A stretch of DNA of 64,000 nucleotides from Rhodomicrobium sp. R_RK_3 (GCF_002198715.1 NZ_MWLK01000022.1:162045-226044), one strand, 5' to 3'; counted from the stretch's first letter, positions 8,929 to 19,317 are shown. Notes: generated by a model not told the origin, from the letters alone. Translations and numbers: made by a program.

Positions 8929-9989
8929 GTGATAGCGTCCGTATTTCTCAATAGCGGCGCCTGCTGCAACGCGTTTTGAAACCGCTCGACATCCTTGGAG
9001 ATGATATGCACCAGCCCGCTCTTAGCCATGTCGTAACCGAGATCAACCGCGCTTGCAAAGCCAATTGCGTCGGCGCCGCCATGACTTTTGATTACGATTC
9101 CTTGCAGTCCTAAAAATATGCCGCCATTGGCGTGACGGGGGTCCATCTTCTCGCGCAGCGCCCGGAAGGCGCCCTGGGCGAGGAAGGCGCCGATGCGCGC
9201 GAGCAGCGACCGGCTGAGCGCCGCGCGCAGATAGGCGGCGATCTGCTTGGCCGTGCCTTCCGCCGTCTTCAGCGCGATATTGCCGGAAAAACCTTCGGTG
9301 ACGACGACGTCGACCGTGCCCTTGCCGAGATCGTCGCCCTCGACGAAGCCATGATAGATGATCGGCAGATCCGCCTTCTTCAGCGCTTCCGAAGCCCGCT
9401 TGACCTCGTCCAGCCCCTTCACCTCCTCGACGCCGATATTCAGGAGGCCAACGGAGGGCCTGTCGACATGGAACAGCGCGCGTGCGAGCGCCGCGCCCAT
9501 GCCGGCATTGTCGACGAGCTGCTTGGCGTCCGCGCCGACATTGGCGCCGATGTCGAGCACGATGCATTCGCTGTCGATGGTCGGCCAGATGCCGGCGATG
9601 GCGGGGCGGTCGATATTGGGCAGCATCTGCAGGCAGAATACCGACATCACCATCAGCGCGCCGGTATTGCCGGCGGAGACGGCGGCATCGGCCTCGCCGC
9701 GCTTCACCGCCTCGAGCGCCATCCACATGCTGGACTTGCCGCGCCCCTGGCGCAGCGCCTGGCTCGGCTTTGCATCCATCGAGACGGCGACGGGGGTATG
9801 GATGACGCGCGAATTCTTCGCCAGCGCCGGGTGCTGCTGCAGATGCGGCGCGATCTTAGCCTCGTCGCCGAAGATCAGAAATTCCGTGTCCGGATGACGG
9901 ATGAGCGACAGCGCCGCGCCCGGCACGGCAATGGAGGGGCCATGGTCGCCGCCCATCGCATCCAGCGCTATCCTGATCCGCGCGCTCAT
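8925..9989 (-). CDS. plsX: Phosphate acyltransferase PlsX
   Basis: Converts acyl-ACP to acyl-phosphate, the first step in the PlsX/PlsY route to phosphatidic acid. The 354-residue protein has the hallmark N-terminus [12 protein letters not shown], then SAGNTGALM and the C-terminal [19 protein letters not shown] segment. Length is normal for the family and no membrane segment is seen. It couples phospholipid synthesis to fatty acid initiation through the overlapping fabH gene. Confidence 0.97.
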   Translation of the reverse strand: MSARIRIALDAMGGDHGPSIAVPGAALSLIRHPDTEFLIFGDEAKIAPHLQQHPALAKNSRVIHTPVAVSMDAKPSQALRQGRGKSSMWMALEAVKRGEADAAVSAGNTGALMVMSVFCLQMLPNIDRPAIAGIWPTIDSECIVLDIGANVGADAKQLVDNAGMGAALARALFHVDRPSVGLLNIGVEEVKGLDEVKRASEALKKADLPIIYHGFVEGDDLGKGTVDVVVTEGFSGNIALKTAEGTAKQIAAYLRAALSRSLLARIGAFLAQGAFRALREKMDPRHANGGIFLGLQGIVIKSHGGADAIGFASAVDLGYDMAKSGLVHIISKDVERFQNALQQAPLLRNTDAIT

Positions 9990-10172
9990 TGGTTCACGTC
10001 CGGAGTTGCCATGATTGAAGGGTGGCTGGGGCCGGCATCGGCCCGGTCGGCGTCAGACCATACTTCATGCCATTGCCATTACAAACGAATTCTGGGCGGT
10101 TGCAAGGGCCTAGCGGAAAGCTGGGAGTTTGGTCGCATTGCCGGTGAGGATAGCGGCGGCCGGGTGGCCGCG

Positions 10173-10721
10173 TCAGCCCTTGTCCTTCAGCTTGGCGAGA
10201 CCGGCGAAGGGGCCGCTCGGGCCGGCGGCCTTGGGATCGTCCCAGGCGAATTCGGCGTCCGGCTTGCGCGGATAGGGATTGATGGCGCTGGCCAGGATTT
10301 CCGCGCCGAGCGCGCCGACATCCAGCTTGCCGCCGATGATCGGAGCGGGCGGATCGGGCGGCAGGCCCTCGAAGGCGGGATCGACCGGCTCATCGTCCTC
10401 CGTGCCGATCTGGTGCTGCGGCCAGCACTCGACCTCGACCGCCTCGTCGATGCGCTCCGCCACCGGCTCGAGCGTCACGACGCAGAGCTGCGTCAGGCTC
10501 GCCTGCAGCGATCCGGTCAATTGGAAACGATCATGCGGGATCGGGGTGAGGCGGTAGCTGAAGGAGAAGCTGTCCAGCCCCTCGATGCGGAGCTGCTTGG
10601 CGAGCTGGTCGCGCTCGGCCTGGGTGGTTTCGAGCTTGCCCTCGCGCGGCTCCTTGCCGTCGCCGACAGTGATGATGCGGGAAAACAACGGCCCGGCGAG
10701 GTCCTGTGGCTCAGCTGCCAT
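10173..10721 (-). CDS. DUF177 (YceD-family) protein
   Basis: A 182-residue protein of the DUF177 family. In many bacteria this precedes rpmF-plsX and is linked to large-subunit rRNA accumulation. The central LCVVTLEPVAERIDEAVEVEC segment includes the family's conserved cysteine region, followed by an acidic stretch and the D-V-GALGAEILASAINPYPRKPDAEF end. The ATG at 10721 lies inside the end of the upstream chaperone gene (11-bp overlap), and plsX follows after 183 bp. No rpmF lies between them, unlike in gammaproteobacteria. Confidence 0.88.
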   Translation of the reverse strand: MAAEPQDLAGPLFSRIITVGDGKEPREGKLETTQAERDQLAKQLRIEGLDSFSFSYRLTPIPHDRFQLTGSLQASLTQLCVVTLEPVAERIDEAVEVECWPQHQIGTEDDEPVDPAFEGLPPDPPAPIIGGKLDVGALGAEILASAINPYPRKPDAEFAWDDPKAAGPSGPFAGLAKLKDKG

Positions 10722-11280
10722 GCTGGCGCGCACCGACGATTTCGGGGAAGCGGATATTGCCCTGGAGAAGCATGTTGAGCGGCATCTCCTGGATGCTCTT
10801 GATTGACTGCTGAATGTAGACGGAGATCGATTCGGAACTGACTTGAGATTCGGTGGCGGCATCGCCGGGCTGGAAGCTTTTCCACACTTCGGCCGACAGC
10901 CCCTTGGTGTCGTTGCGCTGCAGCGCCGTCGAATAGGCGAGCAGCTGGCCATAGAAAAGCTGAGCGATTTTGCGCACTTCCTTCGGCACGTTGCGATCGG
11001 ATACACCGAGGTCGCGGACCATGGTGTCCATCTCGCGGATGAACGCCTCGACGATCTCCTGGGCCAGAAGCTGGCCTTCGCGGCCGCCGAGCTTTAGGAT
11101 CTGCAGCACCACGAACATGTGGATGACCAGCATGTCGAAGCGGCCGGAGAGCGTATCGGGCACGCCGCACCTGATATAAAAGCCGGGGTTACGCGACTGT
11201 GCCACAATTGCATCGTAGATCTTCTCAGCAGCTTCCTTGCGGGCCGCGCGACCGGCAAACCAGCGGAACATCGGTGTCAT
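10711..11280 (-). CDS. Ubiquinol-cytochrome c chaperone family protein (Cbp3-like)
   Basis: About 189 residues, matching the family related to mitochondrial Cbp3/UQCC1, which assists cytochrome b maturation in the bc1 complex. Seen features are the N-terminal MFRWFAGRAARKEAAEKIYD helix, the RNPGFYIRCGVPDT segment and the FDMLVIHMFVVLQIL core, followed by VRDLGVSDRNVPKEVRKI. No signal peptide or membrane helix is seen. The start is placed at ATG 11280, preceded by AAGGTAAT; another ATG (11271) is three codons downstream. bamE is divergent just upstream. Confidence 0.88.
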   Translation of the reverse strand: MTPMFRWFAGRAARKEAAEKIYDAIVAQSRNPGFYIRCGVPDTLSGRFDMLVIHMFVVLQILKLGGREGQLLAQEIVEAFIREMDTMVRDLGVSDRNVPKEVRKIAQLFYGQLLAYSTALQRNDTKGLSAEVWKSFQPGDAATESQVSSESISVYIQQSIKSIQEMPLNMLLQGNIRFPEIVGARQHGS

Positions 11281-11418
11281 ATTACCTTGAGCCTGGAATC
11301 TGTTACGCGTCATGTTCGTCACGGCCGCAACCACCTTGGAATGAAACTCACGGGGACTAGGATCTAAAGCTCATATCCGCCTGAACTAAGGCTTCACTGG
11401 ATCGCAAGGTACAGCACT

Positions 11419-11970
11419 ATGTCAAATCAAGATTCCAAATACATGAGGGATATTGCCGCCGGGGCGGTGATAGGGTCGGGGGGAACAAAAATCCGGTCTC
11501 CCTTGATCCGCACATTCGCCGCTGTCAGCCTCGCCCTCTGCCTCACCGCCTGCGCGGCGGACATTACCAAACATGGCCACGTCTTCACAGACGAGGATTT
11601 AGCACAGGTGAAAGAGGGCATGAGCCGGGATCAGGTCATCCTCGCCCTGGGCACGCCCGACACCAAATCCACCGTCGATCAGAATGCTTTCTACTACATT
11701 TCTACGACAACTAAAAGATCCGCAGCTTTCCTTGAGCCAACTATTGTTGATCGCCGGATCGTGGCTGTATATTTCAATAAGAAGGAGTCCGTACAGCGGG
11801 TTGCGAATTATGGATTGCAGGACGGCCGCGTGATCGACTTCGTCAGCCGCACCACGCCTTCGCGAGGCTCTGAGGACGGGCTGTTGAAAGAGCTGTTCCG
11901 CAATATCGGCCGCCCCGCGACGGGTGTTGCCGGCGGCCAGGGCGGCGGCACGGCCGGCTCCGGTTATTGA
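11419..11970 (+). CDS. bamE: Outer membrane assembly lipoprotein BamE (SmpA/OmlA family)
   Basis: A lipoprotein of the BAM complex that folds outer-membrane beta-barrels. The 183-residue product has a signal segment ending in the lipobox LTAC (Cys about 45). The family core follows: HGHVFTDEDLAQVKEGMSRDQV, LGTPDT, and the FYYISTTTKRSAAFLEPTIVDRRIVAVYF strand region. The C-terminus is Gly-rich. The leader before the hydrophobic core is long (about 27 residues), so the in-frame ATG eight codons downstream is possible. A strong terminator follows. Confidence 0.93.
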   Translation: MSNQDSKYMRDIAAGAVIGSGGTKIRSPLIRTFAAVSLALCLTACAADITKHGHVFTDEDLAQVKEGMSRDQVILALGTPDTKSTVDQNAFYYISTTTKRSAAFLEPTIVDRRIVAVYFNKKESVQRVANYGLQDGRVIDFVSRTTPSRGSEDGLLKELFRNIGRPATGVAGGQGGGTAGSGY

Positions 11971-12010
11971 TAGCGCCGCGCCTCTCGCATCAATGCCTAC
12001 GCAAAGAACG

Positions 12011-12037
12011 AAAGGGCCCCGAAGGGCCCTTTTTTTT
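12011..12037 (+). terminator. Rho-independent terminator after bamE
   Basis: AAGGGCCC and GGGCCCTT form an 8-bp stem around a CGAA tetraloop, followed by a run of T. It lies between the convergent bamE and hppA genes. The T-run is on the plus strand, so it serves mainly bamE. Confidence 0.93.
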
Positions 12038-12053
12038 GTCTGCGGATCGCCGC

Positions 12054-14171
12054 TCAATGCGCCAGCACGGCCAGCAGCAGCAGCGCCACGATGTTGGTGA
12101 TCTTGATCATCGGGTTCACGGCGGGGCCGGCGGTGTCCTTATAGGGATCGCCGACCGTGTCGCCCGTCACCGCCGCCTTATGCGCGTCCGAGCCCTTGCC
12201 GCCATAATGGCCGTCCTCGATATATTTCTTGGCGTTGTCCCAGGCGCCGCCGCCCGCCGTCATCGAGATGGCGACGAAGAGGCCGGTGACGATCACGCCG
12301 AGCAGCATCGCGCCGACCGCCGAGAAGGCGGCCGAGCGCCCCGCGACCCAGTCGATGACGACGAACACGACGATCGGCGACAGCACCGGCAGTAGCGAGG
12401 GCACGATCATCTCCTTGATCGCCGCCTTGGTCAGCATGTCGACCGCCGCGCCGTAATCGGGCTTGTCGGTGCCCTTCATGATGCCGGGCTTCGCCTTGAA
12501 CTGCCGCCGCACTTCCTCGACGATCGAGGCCGCCGCGCGTCCGACCGCCGTCATGCCCATGGCCGCGAACAGATAGGGCAGCAGGCCGCCGAAGAACAGG
12601 CCGACCACGACATAGGGGTTGGAGAGCGAGAAGTCGACGTTGATGCCCTGGAAATAGGGGAATTGCTGCGGGTGGGCGATAAAGTATTTCAAGTCTTCGG
12701 TATAGGCCGCGAACAGCACCAGCGCGCCGAGGCCCGCCGAGCCGATGGCATAGCCCTTGGTGACGGCCTTGGTGGTGTTGCCGACCGCGTCGAGCGCGTC
12801 CGTGGTCTTGCGGACGTTGGCGGGCAGGTCCGCCATTTCGGCGATGCCGCCGGCATTGTCGGTCACCGGGCCGAAGGCGTCGAGCGCCACCACGAAGCCC
12901 GCCAGCGCCAGCATGGTCGTCACCGCGATGGCGATGCCGTAGAGGCCGGCGAGATTATAGGTGGCGAGGATGCCCGCGATGATGACCAGCGCCGGAGCGG
13001 CGGTCGCCTCGAGCGAAATCGCCAGGCCCTGGATGACGTTGGTGCCGTGGCCGGTCTGCGAGGCCGCGGCGATGGACTGGACCGGACGGTAACCGGTGCC
13101 GGTGTAATACTCGGTGATGACGATGATGAGCGTCGTCACGGCGAGGCCGATCACGCCGCAATAGAACAGGTCGCGGCCGGTGAAGGCGACGCCGGTTGCG
13201 GTGAGCTGCGTGTCCATGCCGATCAGGTAGGAGGTGATCGGCCAGAGCGCGATCAGCGATAGCACGCCGGTCGCGATGAAGCCTTTATAGAGCGCGCCCA
13301 TGATGTTGTTGCTCGCCCCGAGCCGCACGAAGAAGGTGCCGATGATCGAGGTGATGACGCAGACCGCGCCGATGGCGAGCGGATAGAGCAGGGTGGCTTC
13401 GAGGACCGGCTGGCCGGCGAAATAGATGGTGGCGAGCACCATGGTGGCGACGATGGTCACCACATAGGTCTCGAACAGGTCGGCCGCCATGCCGGCGCAG
13501 TCGCCGACATTGTCGCCCACATTGTCCGCGATGGTCGCCGGGTTGCGCGGGTCGTCCTCGGGAATGCCGGCTTCGACCTTGCCGACGAGATCGCCGCCGA
13601 CATCGGCGCCCTTGGTGAAGATGCCGCCGCCGAGACGGGCGAAGATCGAGATCAGCGATGCGCCGAAGCCCAGCGCAACCAGCGCGTCGACGACGACGCG
13701 GTCGGACGGGGCATAGCCCAGGATCTGGGTCAGGATGGCGTAGTAGATCGCAACGGCCAGCAGGGCGAGGCCCGCAACCAGCATGCCCGTCACCGCGCCG
13801 GCCTTGAAGGCGATGGCGAGGCCGGCGGCCAGACCCTTGGTCGAGGCTTGCGTCGTGCGCACATTCGCCCTGACCGAGACCAGCATGCCGATGAAACCGG
13901 CCGCGCCCGACAGGAACGCGCCGATCAGGAAGCCGACGGCGACCGTGATGGAGAGGAGGAAGGCGATGACGACGAAGATCACCGCGCCGACGATGCCGAT
14001 CGTCGTATATTGCCGGGACAGATAGGCTTGCGCGCCTTCCTGGATGGCGGCGGCGATCTCTTGCATCCGCGCATTGCCGGCATCTGCCGCCATCACGGAT
14101 CTGATAGCCCACACGCCATAGACGATCGATAGACCGCCGCAGGCGATGATGGCCCAAATCAAACTATTCAT
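12054..14171 (-). CDS. hppA: K+-independent H+-translocating pyrophosphatase
   Basis: A membrane pyrophosphatase of 705 residues with about 16 helices that pumps protons using PPi hydrolysis. The catalytic loop [20 protein letters not shown] and the [21 protein letters not shown] segment are intact, as is the second acidic cluster [10 protein letters not shown]. The motif [12 protein letters not shown] carries lysine where K+-dependent enzymes have alanine, so this should be the K+-independent proton-pumping type. The start at ATG 14171 (MNSLIWAI) has AGGGA nine bases upstream; an upstream in-frame extension is not needed. Such pumps are common in phototrophic and methylotrophic alphaproteobacteria. 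Confidence 0.97.
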   Translation of the reverse strand: MNSLIWAIIACGGLSIVYGVWAIRSVMAADAGNARMQEIAAAIQEGAQAYLSRQYTTIGIVGAVIFVVIAFLLSITVAVGFLIGAFLSGAAGFIGMLVSVRANVRTTQASTKGLAAGLAIAFKAGAVTGMLVAGLALLAVAIYYAILTQILGYAPSDRVVVDALVALGFGASLISIFARLGGGIFTKGADVGGDLVGKVEAGIPEDDPRNPATIADNVGDNVGDCAGMAADLFETYVVTIVATMVLATIYFAGQPVLEATLLYPLAIGAVCVITSIIGTFFVRLGASNNIMGALYKGFIATGVLSLIALWPITSYLIGMDTQLTATGVAFTGRDLFYCGVIGLAVTTLIIVITEYYTGTGYRPVQSIAAASQTGHGTNVIQGLAISLEATAAPALVIIAGILATYNLAGLYGIAIAVTTMLALAGFVVALDAFGPVTDNAGGIAEMADLPANVRKTTDALDAVGNTTKAVTKGYAIGSAGLGALVLFAAYTEDLKYFIAHPQQFPYFQGINVDFSLSNPYVVVGLFFGGLLPYLFAAMGMTAVGRAAASIVEEVRRQFKAKPGIMKGTDKPDYGAAVDMLTKAAIKEMIVPSLLPVLSPIVVFVVIDWVAGRSAAFSAVGAMLLGVIVTGLFVAISMTAGGGAWDNAKKYIEDGHYGGKGSDAHKAAVTGDTVGDPYKDTAGPAVNPMIKITNIVALLLLAVLAH

Positions 14172-14403
14172 GTCTAAATTTCCCTCGCTTGGCATAGGCG
14201 GGAGGCCGTGTGCGTAATTATTGTTCTGCACAAGACCCGGAGCGCTTAGGCGTCCGATGACGCCGAGTGTTTCCTGCTAGTGGTTGGCAAATATGGGATG
14301 AATGCGGGGCCAGCCCATGAAATGCCGCCGGAACAATAGGAAAAGCGGCCGGTTTTCGCAACAAAACCTTGATCGAATTCAGGCTTTGACGGAAGGCGGG
14401 CGG

Positions 14404-15435
14404 CTATCGGGCGAGATGATCGTAGCCGGTGCGGGCGAGGGCGAGGGGGCGGCCATCCGGGTCGGAGAGCGTCAGCGCACCGCCAGGCCCGCCGATGGCG
14501 CCGATGCGGGTGACGCGGATGCCGGCCTTGGCGGCGGCATCGGAGAAGGCCGCGTGCTGAGCTTCGGGGATCGCGGCGAGGATTTCGTAATCATCTCCAC
14601 CGGTTAGCGCGGTCTCGAGCAGCGCGGGATGGGCGGCGATCAGGCTTTGCGCGGGGGCCGAAAGCGGCACCGAGGCGGCCTCGATCCGGCCATCGACGCC
14701 GGAGGCGGCGCAGAGCCGGGCGCAATCGATGGCGAGGCCGTCGGAGACGTCCATCGCCGCCGAGGCGTGGGCGAGCAGCGCGGCGCGCAAGGCAAGGCGC
14801 GGTGCGGGACGAAGATAGCGGGTGATAAGTTCCGCGCGGGCCGCCTCGTCGAGCGGCCAGCCGCGTGATTCGGCATCGCCGCGCCGCAGGGCGAGGCCGA
14901 GGGCGGCGTCGCCGATGCTGCCGCTGACATAGAGATGATCGCCGGCTTGCGCGCCGCCGCGCCGAACCATCCGTCCGGCCGGCACGCTACCGAAGGCCGT
15001 CACCGCGACCATCAGCGGACCATTCGGCGAGACCGTCGTATCGCCGCCGCTGAGCGCGATGCCGAAGGCCGCCTGCGCCTCGCCGAGTCCGCCGGCGAAA
15101 CCCGCGATCCAGTCCTCGGACGCGCCGCGCGGCAGAGCGAGCGCGATGCTGTAGGCGAGAGGCGCCGCCGCTTTCGCCGCCAGATCGGAGACGTTGACGG
15201 CAAGCGCCTTGAAGGCGATGTCGGCGGGGGCGTCGTCGGCGAAGAAATGCACGCCGGCGATCAGCGCGTCGGTGGTGACGACGAGTTCGCTCCCCTCGGG
15301 CACGCCGAAACTCGCCGCGTCATCACGCAAATCCAAGGCGCCGGGAAAGCCTGCCGCCAGAGGCCGGAAATGGCGCGCGATCAGGCTGTCCTCGCTGAAG
15401 ACAGGCCCGCCGCCGCCCTTTCCGCTTTCAGCCAT
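14404..15435 (-). CDS. thiL: Thiamine-monophosphate kinase
   Basis: Phosphorylates thiamine monophosphate to the active diphosphate cofactor. The 343-residue protein of the AIR synthase/PurM fold shows FSEDSLIARHF, LRDDAASF, VVTTDALIAGVHF with the nucleotide-binding D-D-A, a LSGGDTTVSPNGP loop, MDVSDGLAIDC and ALTGGDDYEIL. All metal-binding acidic motifs are present. ATG 15435 overlaps the nusB stop by 8 bp, placing it as the last gene of the glyA-to-thiL operon. Confidence 0.95.
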   Translation of the reverse strand: MAESGKGGGGPVFSEDSLIARHFRPLAAGFPGALDLRDDAASFGVPEGSELVVTTDALIAGVHFFADDAPADIAFKALAVNVSDLAAKAAAPLAYSIALALPRGASEDWIAGFAGGLGEAQAAFGIALSGGDTTVSPNGPLMVAVTAFGSVPAGRMVRRGGAQAGDHLYVSGSIGDAALGLALRRGDAESRGWPLDEAARAELITRYLRPAPRLALRAALLAHASAAMDVSDGLAIDCARLCAASGVDGRIEAASVPLSAPAQSLIAAHPALLETALTGGDDYEILAAIPEAQHAAFSDAAAKAGIRVTRIGAIGGPGGALTLSDPDGRPLALARTGYDHLAR

Positions 15436-15946
15436 GGGCCGGACTCGTAAAATCCTTCGCGCGCACCTGCCGCGCCACGGCGTCGAGCACGCCGTTGACG
15501 ACGCCCGGCTCGTCGCCGCCGAAAAAGGCGTGCGCCACATCGACATATTCGTTGATGATGACGCGGGCGGGGATGTCGTGCCGCTCCTTCAGCTCATAGG
15601 CCCCGGCGCGCAGGATCGCCCGGATGATGCTGTCGATGCGCGCCAGTTTCCAGCCCTTGGCAAGATTGCCGGCGATCAGCGGATCGACCGCGAGCTGGGC
15701 CCGGACGACGCCGAGCACAAGGTCGCGGAACAGCGGTTCGTCCGCGCGGTCGTAATACGCCCCGTCCACCTCATGCCCGAAGCGGTGGAGCGTAAACTGC
15801 CCGATCACCGCTGCCGCATCGGTCTGGGCAAGGTCCATTTGATAAAGCGCCTGCACGGCCGCAAGTCGCGCCGTGCCGCGCGCGCCTAGGCCCCGGGCCT
15901 CGCCGTCGGGCGGGGGCGGGGGGATGTCACTCGGATTGGAAGCCAT
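15428..15946 (-). CDS. nusB: Transcription antitermination protein NusB
   Basis: Binds boxA RNA with NusE and drives antitermination on rRNA operons. The all-helical NusB fold is visible in ARLAAVQALYQMDL, VRAQLAVDPLIAGNLAKGW and the C-terminal RAGAYELKERHDIPARVIINEYVDVAHAFFGGDEPGVVNGVLD, the most conserved part. It overlaps both neighbours: the end of ribH (20 bp) and the start of thiL. ATG 15946 is chosen; ATG 15964 would add six residues. Confidence 0.95.
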   Translation of the reverse strand: MASNPSDIPPPPPDGEARGLGARGTARLAAVQALYQMDLAQTDAAAVIGQFTLHRFGHEVDGAYYDRADEPLFRDLVLGVVRAQLAVDPLIAGNLAKGWKLARIDSIIRAILRAGAYELKERHDIPARVIINEYVDVAHAFFGGDEPGVVNGVLDAVARQVRAKDFTSPAHG

Positions 15947-16403
15947 GGCAATCCATGAACACATCGATCAGCCTCAGGCAAGCGACCGCTGCGTCGGCTC
16001 CCTTATTTCCGTCGGTTATGGAGGCCCTTTCCCAGGCCTGTGACTCATTCTCTACAGTCAGGATTCCGTTGCCCATCGGGATGCTGCTGCCGGTCGCGAT
16101 GCCGAGCAGGGAGCGCGCCGATTCATTGGCGACGATGTCGTAATGGGAGGTCTCGCCGCGGATGACGCAGCCGAGCGCCACCGCGCCGTGATAGCGCCAG
16201 CGCGAGGCGCCGAAGGGGATCAGCCCGGCCCGCACGGCGAAGGCGAGGGCTTGCGGAATCTCCAGCGCGCCGGGCACGGCGACGCGATGATAGGAGGCGC
16301 CTGCCTCCTCCAGCGCGGCGATGGCGCCCTTGGCCAGCTCGTCGGAAATGTCGAGGTAGTAGCGCGCCTCGATCAGGAGCACGGACGGTTTGGCAAGCGG
16401 CAT
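15927..16403 (-). CDS. ribH: 6,7-dimethyl-8-ribityllumazine synthase
   Basis: Joins the aminouracil and dihydroxybutanone phosphate precursors to make lumazine, the penultimate step of riboflavin synthesis. The 158-residue protein has the core VPGALEIPQAL, ALGCVIRGETSHYDIV (catalytic His) and SIPMGNGILTVEN. Length is usual for the family. It is followed by overlapping nusB, the standard pair in proteobacteria. Confidence 0.97.
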   Translation of the reverse strand: MPLAKPSVLLIEARYYLDISDELAKGAIAALEEAGASYHRVAVPGALEIPQALAFAVRAGLIPFGASRWRYHGAVALGCVIRGETSHYDIVANESARSLLGIATGSSIPMGNGILTVENESQAWERASITDGNKGADAAVACLRLIDVFMDCHGFQSE

Positions 16404-16410
16404 GGGCTCT

Positions 16411-17544
16411 CTACTCGATGGGGCGGCGGCCGATGATCTTCAGCCCGTATCCTTCGAGCCCGATGATTTTCGGCAGCGGTGAATTCGATAGCAATTCGAT
16501 CTCGCGGATACCGAGGTCGATCAGGATTTGCGCGCCGACGCCGTAATCGACGAGACGGCCGGCCGTGCTGGCCTTGCCGCCTTCGGCCGCGCCGCAGAGT
16601 TCTTCCGAGACGGCCGAAGGGTTCGCCTCGCGGATCAGCACGAAGACGCCGCGCTCGACCTTTGCCAGCGCTTCGAGCGCGCGGTCGATCAGCGATTGCG
16701 GCCCATCATGCCGGCGGAAGCCGACGACATCTTCCAAAACGCTCAGCGCGTGCATCCGGACCAGGACCGGGCCGGGCGCGGCGACATCGCCCTTCACCAG
16801 CGCGATATGCTCCTGGCCGTCCGCCGTGTTCTGGTAGACTTTCAGGTCGAATTCGGCGCCGTGCAGGCTGTCTATATGCTTCTCGCCGACGATGCGGACG
16901 AGGCTGTCATATTTGCGGCGATAGGCGATGAGGTCGGCGATGGTGCCGATCTTCAGGCCGTGGAACTGGCCGAAAGCCATGAGGTCCGGCATCCGCGCCA
17001 TGGTGCCGTCATCGTTCATGATCTCGCAGATGACGCCGGCGGGATAGAGGCCGGCGAGCCGCGCGATGTCGACGGCGGTCTCGGTATGGCCGGCGCGGAC
17101 CAAGACGCCGCCGGTGCGGGCGACCAGCGGGAAGACGTGGCCGGGCGAGACGATGTCGCGGTGGTCCTTGGACGGGTCGATGGCGGTGGCGATGGTGTGG
17201 GCGCGGTCATGCGCCGAAATGCCGGTGGTGATGCCTTCGCGGGCCTCGATGGAGACGGTGAAATTGGTGGTGTGGCGCGACTGGTTCGAGCGCGACATCA
17301 GCTCCAGATTGAGCTCCTCGGCGCGGTCCTGGGTCAGGGCGAGGCAGATCAGGCCGCGGCCGTAGCGGGCCATGAAATTGACGGCCTCGGGCGTGGCCAT
17401 CTGGGCGGGGATGACGAGGTCGCCTTCATTCTCGCGGTCCTCGGCGTCGACCAGGATGAACATCCGGCCGTTGCGCGCATCCTCCAAAATCTCCTCGATG
17501 GAGGAGAGCTGGCCGAAATGGCGCGGCTTTTCTGCGATGCTCAT
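16411..17544 (-). CDS. ribB: 3,4-dihydroxy-2-butanone 4-phosphate synthase with degenerate GTP cyclohydrolase II domain
   Basis: The N-terminal domain (about residues 15-210) is an intact RibB, shown by DAEDRENEGDLVIPAQ, the SPGHVFPL loop and AGHTETAVD with AGLYPAGVICEI. It converts ribulose 5-phosphate to the four-carbon riboflavin precursor. The C-terminal half (about 215-377) aligns with GTP cyclohydrolase II. However, the zinc cysteines are absent (LSVLEDVVGFRRHDG replaces the usual Cys-rich segment) and the EGRGIGL motif is lost, so this half is probably inactive. Many alphaproteobacterial RibBA proteins share this. A functional RibA should be encoded elsewhere. The gene starts inside the ribE stop (ATGA). 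Confidence 0.93.
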   Translation of the reverse strand: MSIAEKPRHFGQLSSIEEILEDARNGRMFILVDAEDRENEGDLVIPAQMATPEAVNFMARYGRGLICLALTQDRAEELNLELMSRSNQSRHTTNFTVSIEAREGITTGISAHDRAHTIATAIDPSKDHRDIVSPGHVFPLVARTGGVLVRAGHTETAVDIARLAGLYPAGVICEIMNDDGTMARMPDLMAFGQFHGLKIGTIADLIAYRRKYDSLVRIVGEKHIDSLHGAEFDLKVYQNTADGQEHIALVKGDVAAPGPVLVRMHALSVLEDVVGFRRHDGPQSLIDRALEALAKVERGVFVLIREANPSAVSEELCGAAEGGKASTAGRLVDYGVGAQILIDLGIREIELLSNSPLPKIIGLEGYGLKIIGRRPIE

Positions 17545-18146
17545 GCGCCCGCTTCCTTATGCTCGCTCAGGCGGGCCACGTAACGCGCCATCAGGTCGAC
17601 CTCCATATTAAGCGCATCCCCCGCGCGTTTCTGCCCCCAGCTCGTCACTTCGAGCGTATGGGGGATAATGTTCACGGTAAAATTGTTGCCGGAGACACTG
17701 TTAACCGTTAGCGACGTGCCGTCGAGCGCGACCGAGCCTTTTTCCGCGACGAAGCGGGCAAGTCCGGGCGGGCAGGCGATCTCGAAACGCGTCGATGTCC
17801 CATCCGGCGTGGCGGCCACGATACGCGCGACGCCATCGACATGTCCTGCGACCATGTGGCCGCCGAGCTCATCGCCCAGCTTCAGGGAGCGCTCCAGGTT
17901 GACGCGGTGGCCGACGCTCCAATTGCCGAGCGTCGTTCGGGCGAAGGTTTCGTTCGAGGCTTCAACGTCGAAAATGCTGGCGCCGGGGGCGGTCGCCTCG
18001 ACACGGGTGACGGTCAGGCAGCAGCCGTCGCAGGCGATGGAAGCGCCGATGGCGATGGTCTCGGCAGGCGAATGGCAGGCGATGCGGAGGAGGCCGCCAT
18101 CCGCCGCGATCAGTTCGCCGATATCGGTGATGATTCCTGTAAACAT
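17541..18146 (-). CDS. ribE: Riboflavin synthase alpha chain
   Basis: Dismutates two lumazine molecules to riboflavin, the last step of the pathway. The 201-residue protein begins with the invariant MFTGIITDIG and has the two tandem barrel repeats: SIACDGCCLTV in the first and KGSVALDGTSLTVN in the second. GGHMVAGHVDGVA lies between them. The start at ATG 18146 is fixed by the family's N-terminus and lies one base after the ribD stop. Length is normal. Confidence 0.97.
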   Translation of the reverse strand: MFTGIITDIGELIAADGGLLRIACHSPAETIAIGASIACDGCCLTVTRVEATAPGASIFDVEASNETFARTTLGNWSVGHRVNLERSLKLGDELGGHMVAGHVDGVARIVAATPDGTSTRFEIACPPGLARFVAEKGSVALDGTSLTVNSVSGNNFTVNIIPHTLEVTSWGQKRAGDALNMEVDLMARYVARLSEHKEAGA

Positions 18147-18147
18147 C

Positions 18148-19317
18148 TCAACCCGGCCAGAATTCGGCGCGGCGGTGGATGGTGATCCGGTCCGCGCCCG
18201 CGCGCCGCTCGTCGACAAAGCGGTATTGAGCATTGGCGGTGACGGTTTCAAGGCCCGCGACGCCGAATGGCTTGATCGAGCGCCCGGCGACCGCCGCCCC
18301 GCCGGTGATGATGACCGCCTCGTCGATCAGGCCGGCATTGAAGAAACTCTGCGCAACCGCCGGGCCGCCTTCGACCAGCAGCCGGGTGATGCCGCGCTCG
18401 GCGAGCTCTTGCGTGACGGCACGGATGTCGAGCCGTCCGTCCGGGCCGGTCGGGACCGGGACGACAGCGACGCCCGCTGCTTCGAGACGCGCGATGTTCT
18501 CGGCGGGCGCATCCGGCGCGCAGGCGACCCATACGGGCGCCACGTCCAGATTGCCGAGCATTTTTGCGCTGGCGGGCAATTCGGCGCGCGTCGAGAGCAC
18601 CACCCGCACCGGCGAGCGCCATGCGAGGCCCGGCAACCGGCAGGTCAGGTCCGGATCATCGGCCGCGACCGTGCCGTGGCCGACCAGGATCGCATCGGCT
18701 TCGGCGCGTAATAGGTGCCCATGCGCCCGCGCCTCCGCGCCCGTCGCCCAGACCGGGCCGCCATCGCCCGCCGGGACGCGTCCCGAAGCATCGACGGCCA
18801 TCTTCATCTGGATGAAAGGCCGCCGCTCCGTCAGCCGCAATTCATGGCCGAGCATCAGCCAGCGCGCTTCATGCGCCAGCGGTCCCGCCTCGACCTTGAC
18901 CCCATGCGCCCGGAGCCGGGCGAGGCCCTGGCCCGCGACGCGCGGATCGGGGTCGACGACGCCATAGACGACGCGGGCAATGCCCGAGGCGATGATCGCG
19001 TCCGAGCAGGGCGGTGTCTTGCCCCAATGGGCGCAGGGCTCGAGCGTCACGTAAAGCGTCGCGCCTCGCACCAGGTCGACGGCCGAGGCGATGGCATTCG
19101 CCTCGGCATGCGGACGCCCGCCCGGGCTCGTCCAGCCGCAGGCGATGACGCGCCCGCTCGCCGGCTCGACAATGACGGCGCCGACGGATGGGTTAGGCCA
19201 GGTCTGGCCGAGACCGCGCTTGCCGAGGGATATGGCAAGCGCCATGTTCGCGCGTTCGGGCTGGCTCGCCGGAAGGCGGTGCCTTGCCTCGCCAGCGCGT
19301 GAATTAAGGCCGCTCAT
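18148..19317 (-). CDS. ribD: Bifunctional diaminohydroxyphosphoribosylaminopyrimidine deaminase / reductase
   Basis: Catalyses the deaminase and reductase steps of riboflavin synthesis. The N-terminal cytidine-deaminase-type domain carries the zinc motifs HAEANAI and [12 protein letters not shown] (HAE...PCXXXGXXXPC). The C-terminal reductase domain shows [28 protein letters not shown] and [13 protein letters not shown]. The product is 389 residues from ATG 19317, which lies 14 bp inside the end of nrdR. This start gives a natural N-terminus just before the deaminase fold. Confidence 0.96.
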   Translation of the reverse strand: MSGLNSRAGEARHRLPASQPERANMALAISLGKRGLGQTWPNPSVGAVIVEPASGRVIACGWTSPGGRPHAEANAIASAVDLVRGATLYVTLEPCAHWGKTPPCSDAIIASGIARVVYGVVDPDPRVAGQGLARLRAHGVKVEAGPLAHEARWLMLGHELRLTERRPFIQMKMAVDASGRVPAGDGGPVWATGAEARAHGHLLRAEADAILVGHGTVAADDPDLTCRLPGLAWRSPVRVVLSTRAELPASAKMLGNLDVAPVWVACAPDAPAENIARLEAAGVAVVPVPTGPDGRLDIRAVTQELAERGITRLLVEGGPAVAQSFFNAGLIDEAVIITGGAAVAGRSIKPFGVAGLETVTANAQYRFVDERRAGADRITIHRRAEFWPG

